Below are positions 33,372 to 42,321 of a DNA stretch of 64,000 nt, in pieces. The notes under the pieces are model-generated. The model was given only the letters and a program-made list of their open reading frames with translations, was not told where the DNA came from and did not search any database. Numbering within the stretch: the first letter of the stretch is position 1; each line of letters begins with the position of its first letter. Source of the DNA: Verrucomicrobiota bacterium (GTDB taxonomy: Bacteria; Verrucomicrobiota; Verrucomicrobiia; Limisphaerales; JADLHS01); contig JABFSR010000080.1 in NCBI GenBank assembly GCA_013140495.1, positions 1 to 64,000 on the forward strand, in the 5' to 3' direction. A program made the translations under genes and the position numbers.

Positions 33372-33445
33372 TGGTTGCCCGACATGGATTTGAACCATGA
33401 CAAACAGATTCAGAGTCTGCTGTGCTACCGTTACACCATCGGGCA
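33372..33445 (-). tRNA. tRNA-Gln (anticodon CUG), CCA encoded
   Basis: Reverse complement TGCCCGA-TG-GTGTAACGGTAGCAC-A-GCAGA-CTCTGAA-TCTGT-TTGT-CATGG-TTCAAAT-CCATG-TCGGGCA-A-CCA: 7-bp acceptor, 5-bp T stem, anticodon CTG. Confidence 0.93.
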
Positions 33446-33498
33446 AACCGACGTGTGGCATAGCCTAGATATTTCCCTTTCGGAGTCAAGAAACTGAT

Positions 33499-34923
33499 AT
33501 GCCGCAAGAGTTCAAACTCATCCTCAAGCATCTCGATAACCCGGGTTACACGCCCGACATCGAATGCTATTTGCGGCACGGCGGCTACGACGCGCTCAAG
33601 AAAGCGCTCGCCATCCAGCCCAAGGATTTGCCGGACGGCAAGAAAGCCTCGCCGCAGGAACAGATTCGCGATGACGTGAAACTCTCTGGTTTGCGCGGTC
33701 GCGGCGGTGCTGGTTTTTCGTGCGGACTCAAGTGGAGCTTCGTTGACCGTCGTAGCGGCAAGCCGATTTATCTCATCTGCAACGCCGACGAATCCGAGCC
33801 CGGCACGTTCAAGGATCGCCAGATCATCCACAAAGACCCGCATCAGCTCATCGAGGGCATGATCATCTCGTGCTTCGCGAACGACGTGAAGCTCGCCTAC
33901 ATTTACATTCGTGGCGAAATGCCCAAGGGCGCAAAACTCCTGAACGCGGCGTTGAAGGAAGCGCGCGCGAAAAATTTCCTCGGCAAAAATATTCTTGGCA
34001 GCGGTTACGATCTGGAGATTCACGTTCATCGCGGTGCGGGTGCTTACATCTGCGGGGAGGAAACCGGCCTCATCGAATCGCTCGAAGGCAAGCGGCCTTA
34101 TCCGCGCATCAAGCCGCCGTATTTCCCAGCCGTGCTCGGGCTCTACATGTGCCCGACCATCGTCAACAACGTCGAGACGCTCTGCAACGTGAAGCACATC
34201 GTCACGATGGGCGGCGCGGAGTTCGCGAAGCTCGGCACACCGAACAACACCGGCACGCGCATCGTGAGCTTGAGCGGCCAGGTGAAACGCCCCGGCTATT
34301 ACGAAATTGAAGTCGGCAAAGCCACCATCGGTCAACTCATCAACGATCCCGCATTCGGCGGCGGTTTGCTGGATGGACGAAAACTTAAAGCCGTCATCCC
34401 CGGTGGTTCGTCCTCGAAGGTTTTGAAGGCGGGCGAGAAGTTCAAACTCAAGCGTAAGGTCGAAGGCAAAGACGTCGAGGTGGAAACCGACATGCTCGAT
34501 CTGCCGTATGATTTCGATTCGCTCCAGCAAGCCGGCACGATGAGCGGTTCGAGCGCGATCATCGTGATTGATGACAGCGTGGACATCGTCGGCGCGCTGG
34601 CGAATCTCTCCGAGTTTTACGCCCACGAAAGCTGCGGCCAATGCACGCCCTGCCGCGAAGGTTCGCTCTGGATGAGCAAGACGCTCCATCGCCTCACGCA
34701 CGGCGAAGGCCGCAAGCAGGATGCGGAATATCTCGTGAAGATCGCCGACAACATTCCCGGCGGTAAGACGATTTGCGCGTTCGGTGAAGCCTGCTCGTGG
34801 CCCGTGCAAAGTTTCGTCGCGAAGTTCAAAGATGAATTCGTCGCCAAAGGCGCAGCGGATGAAGAACGTCGCGCGAAGGAAGCCACGACTGGCAAAAAAG
34901 AATTGGCCGCTGCACCACACTGA
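33499..34923 (+). CDS. nuoF: NADH-quinone oxidoreductase subunit F
   Basis: LRGRGGAGFSCGLKWSF, CNADESEPGTFKDR, GAGAYICGEETGLIESLEGKRPYPRIKPPYFP, ESCGQCTPCREG. Confidence 0.97.
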   Translation: MPQEFKLILKHLDNPGYTPDIECYLRHGGYDALKKALAIQPKDLPDGKKASPQEQIRDDVKLSGLRGRGGAGFSCGLKWSFVDRRSGKPIYLICNADESEPGTFKDRQIIHKDPHQLIEGMIISCFANDVKLAYIYIRGEMPKGAKLLNAALKEARAKNFLGKNILGSGYDLEIHVHRGAGAYICGEETGLIESLEGKRPYPRIKPPYFPAVLGLYMCPTIVNNVETLCNVKHIVTMGGAEFAKLGTPNNTGTRIVSLSGQVKRPGYYEIEVGKATIGQLINDPAFGGGLLDGRKLKAVIPGGSSSKVLKAGEKFKLKRKVEGKDVEVETDMLDLPYDFDSLQQAGTMSGSSAIIVIDDSVDIVGALANLSEFYAHESCGQCTPCREGSLWMSKTLHRLTHGEGRKQDAEYLVKIADNIPGGKTICAFGEACSWPVQSFVAKFKDEFVAKGAADEERRAKEATTGKKELAAAPH

Positions 34924-34928
34924 TTTCG

Positions 34929-36614
34929 ATGTCCGCCGCACCTACAACTGAAGTTAAGCCCGCGCCGCCTGCGATCGAAAAGATCAAGGTCAAGGTGGAC
35001 GGGCGCGAAGTCGAAGTGCCAAAGCTCACGCCGGATTGGCAGGGCAAGTTCGCGCCCACCACGATGCTGCAGGCGTGCGACATCGCGAAGAAGGACGTCC
35101 CGCATTATTGCTATCATCCGAAGCTGCCAGTCGCTGGTAATTGCCGCATGTGCCTCGTCGAGTTCGGCACGCCCGCACTCGGCCCGGATCGCAAGCCGGT
35201 GATGAATCCCGACGGCACGCCGAAGATCGCGAAATCGCCGCGTCCCGCCATCGGTTGCGCGACGCCGATTTCGCCGGGCATGGAAATTTACACGAGCACA
35301 CCCGGCGTGAAGCAGATGCGCGAAGGCGTGCTCGAATCACTGCTCATCAATCACCCGCTCGATTGTCCGATCTGCGACCAGGCCGGCGAATGCAAGCTCC
35401 AGGAATATTCCGTGGACTACGGCCAGAGCGCGAGTCGGTTCGTCGAGGCGAAGGTTCATAAGCCAAAGGCCGTTGATCTCGGACCGCGCATCATGCTGGA
35501 CGCCGAGCGTTGCATTCTTTGCACGCGCTGCATCCGGTTCACCAAGGATGTCGCCGGCGACGACGCGCTCGGCATCGTGAATCGCGGCAGTTACAACACG
35601 ATTGCCACGTTCCCCGGCCTCCCGTTCGACAACAACTACACGCTCAATACCGTGGACATCTGTCCCGTCGGTGCGTTGACGTCGAAGGATTTTCGTTTTC
35701 AGATGCGCGTGTGGTTTCTTAAGGAAACCAAGAGCGTCTGCACGAGTTGCGCGACGGGCTGCAACGTCCTCATCAGCTCGCGCGAGGAAAAGATTTACCG
35801 CTACACGCCCCGCGACAACGACGCCGTCAACGGCCCATGGATGTGCGACGCCGGTCGCTTGAACTTCAAGTGGATTCATCGCGCGGACCGACTCAAGGAT
35901 GTTTTGGTGCGCGGACAAAAATCCTCTTGGACCGCAGCGCTCTCGGAGATTGCTGACAAACTCAAGCAAGCTCCGGCAGGTTCGGTCGCCATTGTCGCCT
36001 CAGCTCGCCAGACAAACGAAGAGCTTTGGTTGATCAGCAAGCTCAAGACGAAGCTTGGCGCGCTTAGCGATTCCGTCGAACGCACTGGCGATGCCGACAA
36101 ACTCCTCGTTAGTGCGGACAAGAATCCAAACACGAACGGCGCGCGGCTCACCGGCATTTGCTTCAGCGAGATGGGAATCAATTTGCCCAAGATCGCCGCC
36201 GGCATTGCGAAGGGCGCGATCAAGACTCTCATCGTCTTCGGGGAGGACGTCACGAAGCACGGCATCAGCACGGAATTGCTCGGCAAGCTGGACACGCTCA
36301 TCGTCAGCGACATTTTGCCAAACGCCACGACCTCGGCGGCGCACTACGTTTTGCCCGGCTGCGCGCACGCGGAGAAGCGCGGTTCGTTTACGAACACGAA
36401 AGGCCGCGTGCAAAAGTTCCTGCAAGCCGTCCAGCCGCAGGGCGAGGCCCGCGCCGAATGGGATTTCCTGCACGACCTGGTTTACAACGTCACCGGCAAG
36501 AACGGTTTCCTGACCATCGAAGGATTGTTCAACGAGATGGCAAAGGATGTTCCCGCGTTCAACGGCCTCACGTGGGCTGGCCTTGGGGATACGGGCGTGA
36601 CGGTGAAGATTTGA
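34929..36614 (+). CDS. nuoG: NADH-quinone oxidoreductase subunit G
   Basis: HYCYHPKLPVAGNCRMCLVE, HPLDCPICDQAGECKLQEYS, CILCTRCIRFTKDV, VCTSCATGCNV. Confidence 0.96.
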   Translation: MSAAPTTEVKPAPPAIEKIKVKVDGREVEVPKLTPDWQGKFAPTTMLQACDIAKKDVPHYCYHPKLPVAGNCRMCLVEFGTPALGPDRKPVMNPDGTPKIAKSPRPAIGCATPISPGMEIYTSTPGVKQMREGVLESLLINHPLDCPICDQAGECKLQEYSVDYGQSASRFVEAKVHKPKAVDLGPRIMLDAERCILCTRCIRFTKDVAGDDALGIVNRGSYNTIATFPGLPFDNNYTLNTVDICPVGALTSKDFRFQMRVWFLKETKSVCTSCATGCNVLISSREEKIYRYTPRDNDAVNGPWMCDAGRLNFKWIHRADRLKDVLVRGQKSSWTAALSEIADKLKQAPAGSVAIVASARQTNEELWLISKLKTKLGALSDSVERTGDADKLLVSADKNPNTNGARLTGICFSEMGINLPKIAAGIAKGAIKTLIVFGEDVTKHGISTELLGKLDTLIVSDILPNATTSAAHYVLPGCAHAEKRGSFTNTKGRVQKFLQAVQPQGEARAEWDFLHDLVYNVTGKNGFLTIEGLFNEMAKDVPAFNGLTWAGLGDTGVTVKI

Positions 36615-36621
36615 TTTATTG

Positions 36622-36682
36622 GTAGCAGCCGACGTGAGTCGGCTCTGACTTGAAGAATGAGCGGACCGACGTCCGCTGCTAC
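36622..36682. repeat. Imperfect palindrome (GTAGCAGCCGACGTGAGTCGGCTC family) between nuoG and nuoH
   Basis: gtagcagccgacgtgagtcggctctgac ... gagcggaccgacgtccgctgctac arms are reverse complements with few mismatches. Confidence 0.8.
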
Positions 36683-36699
36683 GAGATTAAAGATTTGAA

Positions 36700-37788
36700 A
36701 TGATCGAAAGCGTCAATAACTGGCTCGAAGGTTTGAGCCCTACGCAAAGCCTGCTGCTCTTCACGAGCATCAAGGCGGTCGCGTGCTTCGCCATCATGAT
36801 GACCATGGTGGCTTACACGGTCGTGCTCGAACGTCGGCTGTGCGCGTGGATTCAAGACCGCATCGGACCGAACCGCGTCGGACCATTCGGTTTGTTGCAA
36901 CCAGCTGCGGACGGCATCAAAGCCTTCTTCAAGGAAGAAATGACGCCCGCGCATGTGCGCAAAGTTTTGTTCACACTGGCGCCGATGATCGCGCTCATCC
37001 CGGCGATTTTGAACCTTGCGGTCATTCCGTTCGGCTCAAATCTCGGCGGGCAGAAGATGGTGCTCGCCGATCTCAACGTCGGCATCCTCTACACGTTCGG
37101 CATCGTGTCGCTGGGCGTTTACAGCATCGTCCTGGCGGGCTACGCGAGTAATTCCAAGTTTCCCTTCCTCGGCGGCATCCGTTCGACCGCGCAGATGATT
37201 TCCTACGAAATCGCGATGGGCATGAGCGTCATCCCGATCTTCCTCTACGTCGGCAGCCTGAACCTGAGCGATGTCATCACCGCGCAGACCGGCACGCAAC
37301 TCGGCTTCCTGCCGAATTGGTTCGTGTTCCAAACGCCGATGACGTTCCTCGCGTTCTGTATCTTCCTCGTCGCGTCGTTCGCGGAAACGAATCGCACACC
37401 GTTCGATTTGCCGGAAGCCGAGCAGGAACTCGCGGGCGGTTACAACATCGAATACAGCTCCATCAAGTTCGCGATGTTCTTCATGGGCGAATACGCGGCC
37501 ATGATTCTGGTGTCGGCCATCATGGTGACGCTGTTCTTCGGCGGTTGGACGTTGCCGTGGTTCGGCCTGGATCAAGCGGCGACCACGCTGCTCGGCGGCT
37601 TGCTGCACATTGGCATTTTCCTCGGGAAGGTTTTCCTATTCCTCGTGTTGTTCGTGTGGATTCGCTGGATGTGGCCTCGTTTCCGTTACGATCAACTCAT
37701 GGACTTGGGCTGGCGGCGGTTCATTCCCGTCGCGCTGGCAAACATTTTGATCACCGCCATCTGGCTCTGGTGGCAAAGCGGCAAATAA
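36700..37788 (+). CDS. nuoH: NADH-quinone oxidoreductase subunit H
   Basis: ERRLCAWIQDRIGPNRVGPFGLLQPAADGIKAFFKEE, FAETNRTPFDLPEAEQELAGGYNIEYSS. Confidence 0.97.
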   Translation: MIESVNNWLEGLSPTQSLLLFTSIKAVACFAIMMTMVAYTVVLERRLCAWIQDRIGPNRVGPFGLLQPAADGIKAFFKEEMTPAHVRKVLFTLAPMIALIPAILNLAVIPFGSNLGGQKMVLADLNVGILYTFGIVSLGVYSIVLAGYASNSKFPFLGGIRSTAQMISYEIAMGMSVIPIFLYVGSLNLSDVITAQTGTQLGFLPNWFVFQTPMTFLAFCIFLVASFAETNRTPFDLPEAEQELAGGYNIEYSSIKFAMFFMGEYAAMILVSAIMVTLFFGGWTLPWFGLDQAATTLLGGLLHIGIFLGKVFLFLVLFVWIRWMWPRFRYDQLMDLGWRRFIPVALANILITAIWLWWQSGK

Positions 37789-37789
37789 C

Positions 37790-38332
37790 ATGATCGTCAA
37801 ACGCAAACCATTGAATCTGTTCGAGCGGCTTTACCTGCCGGCCATCATCGGCGGGTTCAAAGTCACGCTGCGCCACCTCTTCAAGAAGAAGGTGACGATG
37901 CAGTATCCCGAAGAGAAATGGGTCGTACCCGAGGGTTATCGTGGCGCGCCGTATCTCGTGAAGGATCAGGAAGGTAGCACCAAATGCGTCAGTTGTCAGC
38001 TTTGCGAATTCGTCTGTCCACCAAAAGCCATCAAGATCACACCGCCCGGTCCGGCGGGACAACTCGCGGATCGTGCGAACGCGGAGAAGATGCCAAAGGA
38101 ATTCGAGATCAACATGCTTCGCTGCATCTTCTGCGGCTTTTGCCAGGAAGTCTGCCCCGAGGAAGCGATCTTCCTGCAAAAGGATTACTCGCTCACCGGC
38201 ACGAGCCGCGCGGAAATGGTTTACAACAAGGAAAAACTCCTTGCGCTCGGCGGCACGCACGCTGGCGTCCAGAAATGGAAGCACAAAGCGGAAGAGGCGA
38301 AGGCGCAGGAAAATTTCCCGGTGAAGGTGTGA
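37790..38332 (+). CDS. nuoI: NADH-quinone oxidoreductase subunit I
   Basis: CVSCQLCEFVCPPKAI and CIFCGFCQEVCPEEAI 2x[4Fe-4S]. Confidence 0.96.
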   Translation: MIVKRKPLNLFERLYLPAIIGGFKVTLRHLFKKKVTMQYPEEKWVVPEGYRGAPYLVKDQEGSTKCVSCQLCEFVCPPKAIKITPPGPAGQLADRANAEKMPKEFEINMLRCIFCGFCQEVCPEEAIFLQKDYSLTGTSRAEMVYNKEKLLALGGTHAGVQKWKHKAEEAKAQENFPVKV

Positions 38333-38336
38333 TGAT

Positions 38337-38462
38337 GAAGCTCCAAGCACCAACATCCAACATCCAGAGAAGCACTAAACCTCAAGCTCCAATCGGAGTT
38401 CGCGGCGGCTTTGATGTTTGGTCATTGGATGTTCTCTGGAGCTTGGAGCTTGGAGCTTGGAA
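38337..38462. repeat. Large imperfect inverted repeat (CCAAGCTCCAAGC...CATCCAGAGAA family) between nuoI and nuoJ
   Basis: Left gaagctccaagcaccaacatccaacatccagagaagc; right cattggatgttctctggagcttggagcttggagcttgg. Confidence 0.8.
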
Positions 38463-38471
38463 TTTTTAGAG

Positions 38472-38978
38472 ATGGCAACCGATATTCTATTTTACGTCTT
38501 GGCGGCGCTGACGCTGATCTTCGGCGCGCTCGTCGTCGCGAATCCTTTCAGCCGTAACCCGGTCACGAGCGCGATGTTCCTCGTGCTGACAATCATCTCG
38601 ATGGCGGGGTTGTTTGTGTTGCTGCATGCGTTCTTCCTCGCGGCGGTGCAGGTGCTGGTTTACGCGGGCGCGGTCATGGTGCTGTTTTTATTCGTCATCA
38701 TGCTGCTCGACTTGAAGGAAGAAGAACGGCGCAAGATCAAGCTGATGGGGTTGGTGGCGGGTTTGATTTCCGTCGGCGCAATCGTCGCCATCTTCGTCCG
38801 CTCGCTACTGGCGACAAATCCCGGCAAAGACTTGGCTGAGCCCAAAGCCGTCGGCGACACCGCCACGCTCGGCAAGATGCTCTTCACGAATTACCTGTTG
38901 CCGTTTGAAATCGTTTCCATCCTGCTCCTCGTGGCGATGGTGGGAGTGATTTTATTGAGCAAGAAAGACCTGAAGTAG
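38472..38978 (+). CDS. nuoJ: NADH-quinone oxidoreductase subunit J
   Basis: FLAAVQVLVYAGAVMVLFLFVIMLLDL; start reset after palindrome. Confidence 0.94.
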   Translation: MATDILFYVLAALTLIFGALVVANPFSRNPVTSAMFLVLTIISMAGLFVLLHAFFLAAVQVLVYAGAVMVLFLFVIMLLDLKEEERRKIKLMGLVAGLISVGAIVAIFVRSLLATNPGKDLAEPKAVGDTATLGKMLFTNYLLPFEIVSILLLVAMVGVILLSKKDLK

Positions 38979-39013
38979 CCGCAAAAGAACGCAAAGAACA
39001 CATAGAAAGGAGA
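38976..39013 (+). repeat. Left inverted repeat of GxxExxY unit 1
   Basis: tagccgcaaaagaacgcaaagaacacatagaaaggag; starts in nuoJ stop codon; complementary to 39444..39481. Confidence 0.75.
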
Positions 39014-39020
39014 ATCAAAA

Positions 39021-39482
39021 ATGCAAACCAAGACCATCAACGACTTGTGCGACATCGTAAGGCAGACGGCTTATGACATTCACGTTTATCACGCGAATGG
39101 ACACTTGGAGAAAGTCTATGAGAATGCCTTGGCGAATCGGCTTCGAAAAGCTGGATTCGACGTGAAGCAACAGCATCCACTCAAGGTGCAAGACGAAGAT
39201 GGAACGATCATTGGCGAATACTTCGCTGATCTGTTGATTGATGGTCGCCTTATTGTTGAGTTGAAAGCCGCCAAGTCAGTCGCCGATGAACACGTCGCGC
39301 AAACGCTCGGCTATTTGAAAGCGTCTCGGATTGAGCACGGCTTGCTCATCAATTTCGGCTCGTATCGGTTTGAGATTCGCAAGTTTGTATTGAGCCAAGG
39401 CAAGGCGAGTGAGGAAGGATTGGGCCGTTTGGCTTGCCTCATGCCTTTTCTCTTTGCGATCTATGCGTTCTTTCGCGGCTAA
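39021..39482 (+). CDS. GxxExxY family protein, copy 1
   Basis: GHLEKVYENAL motif, YFADLLIDGRLIVELKAAKSV (PD-(D/E)xK-like D...ELK), LGYLKASRIEHGLLINFGSYRFEIRKFV. Confidence 0.9.
   Translation: MQTKTINDLCDIVRQTAYDIHVYHANGHLEKVYENALANRLRKAGFDVKQQHPLKVQDEDGTIIGEYFADLLIDGRLIVELKAAKSVADEHVAQTLGYLKASRIEHGLLINFGSYRFEIRKFVLSQGKASEEGLGRLACLMPFLFAIYAFFRG
39444..39481 (-). repeat. Right inverted repeat of GxxExxY unit 1 (encodes the protein's C-terminus)
   Basis: ccttttctctttgcgatctatgcgttctttcgcggcta; reverse complement TAGCCGCGAAAGAACGCATAGATCGCAAAGAG matches left arm. Confidence 0.75.
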
Positions 39483-39488
39483 AAAGTA

Positions 39489-39794
39489 ATGAATGTAGGA
39501 CTCGAACATTATCTGATCGTCAGCGCGTTGTTATTCGCGCTCGGTTTGCTGGGCGTTATCACGCGGCGCAACCTCATCGTGATCTACATGTCGCTGGAGT
39601 TGATGCTCAACTCGGCGAACCTCGCGCTCGTTTCCTTTTCGCGGTTCAACGACAATCTCAACGGCCAGGTGATGGTGTTTTTCATCATCACCGTGGCGGC
39701 GGCGGAAGTCGCCGTCGGCCTCGCGCTCATCGTGGCGCTCTATCGCAAGCGCCAGTCCGCGCATGTGGAGGACCTGACCTCGATGAAATACTGA
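39489..39794 (+). CDS. nuoK: NADH-quinone oxidoreductase subunit K
   Basis: HYLIVSALLFALGLLGVITRRNLIVIYMSLELMLNSANLALVSFSR. Confidence 0.96.
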   Translation: MNVGLEHYLIVSALLFALGLLGVITRRNLIVIYMSLELMLNSANLALVSFSRFNDNLNGQVMVFFIITVAAAEVAVGLALIVALYRKRQSAHVEDLTSMKY

Positions 39795-39797
39795 CGG

Positions 39798-41663
<1,866 letters not shown>

Positions 41664-41674
41664 CATGAGAATTC

Positions 41675-41760
41675 AACGCAAAGGCGCAAAGACGCAAAGA
41701 CGCAAAGAGGGAAGGATTTTCCTTCCCGTTGCGTGTTGGCGTGTTGGCGTGCTGGCGTTT
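41675..41760 (+). repeat. Left GCAAAG-array palindrome of GxxExxY unit 2
   Basis: aacgcaaaggcgcaaagacgcaaagacgcaaag + ggaaggattttccttcc turn + degenerate gttgcgtgttggcgtgttggcgtgctggcgttt. Confidence 0.85.
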
Positions 41761-41777
41761 AAGAAAGGTGGTCTGGC

Positions 41778-42215
41778 ATGACCGAAAACGAGATTGCCAA
41801 GATTATCGTGGACGCCGCGATTGAAGTGCATCGCGAACTCGGTGGGCCGGGCTTGCTTGAGGATGTTTATGAAGAAGCCTTGGCGGAAGAATTGCGACTA
41901 CGCGGCTTGAAAGTGGAGCGCCAGCTTCCAGTGCGGATTACCTATAAAGGTCGCGTGTTGAGCAAACCACTCCGTCTGGACATGAAGGTCGAGGGCTTGG
42001 TCTTGGTGGACAACAAAGCTGTGACCGAGTGGAATCCGATTTTTGAGGCACAGATGCAAACTTACTTGCGTCTCACCGGTCTCAAGTTGGGTTTGGTAAT
42101 CAATTTCGGCGAAAGACTCGTGAAGCACGGGATTCATCGGGTAGTGAATGGTCTGCCGGAAGACTTGGATTTTAAGCCGCAGCCGAAGCGCAAAGACAAG
42201 ACGGACAACAATTGA
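41778..42215 (+). CDS. GxxExxY family protein, copy 2
   Basis: GGPGLLEDVYEEALAEELRLRGLKVERQLPVRITYKG...LRLDMKVEGLVLVDNKAV...LRLTGLKLGLVINFGERLVKHGIHRVVN. Confidence 0.92.
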   Translation: MTENEIAKIIVDAAIEVHRELGGPGLLEDVYEEALAEELRLRGLKVERQLPVRITYKGRVLSKPLRLDMKVEGLVLVDNKAVTEWNPIFEAQMQTYLRLTGLKLGLVINFGERLVKHGIHRVVNGLPEDLDFKPQPKRKDKTDNN

Positions 42216-42233
42216 AATTCGTGGCAATGAATA

Positions 42234-42314
42234 AACGCAATGACACAAAGGCGCAAAGAGGCGGAGAAAGGAAATGTTTTCCTTTGCGTCTTTGCGTCTT
42301 TGCGCCTTTGCGTT
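42234..42314 (-). repeat. Right GCAAAG-array palindrome of GxxExxY unit 2
   Basis: aaacgcaatgacacaaaggcgcaaagag...cctttgcgtctttgcgtctttgcgcctttgcgtt; outer 33 nt are the exact reverse complement of 41675..41707. Confidence 0.85.
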
Positions 42315-42321
42315 AAAAAAG

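Noticed and set aside
32971-34941. 656-aa minus-strand ORF opposite nuoE-nuoF
   Set aside because: Shadow ORF of GC-biased coding sequence; it even translates through the tRNA-Gln (WCNGSTADSESVCHGSNPCRATT), a classic spurious protein signature.
41675-41707. Possible CRISPR-like array from the regular GCAAAG spacing
   Set aside because: Period is only about 9-10 nt with no unique spacers and no cas genes; it is a palindromic tandem repeat.
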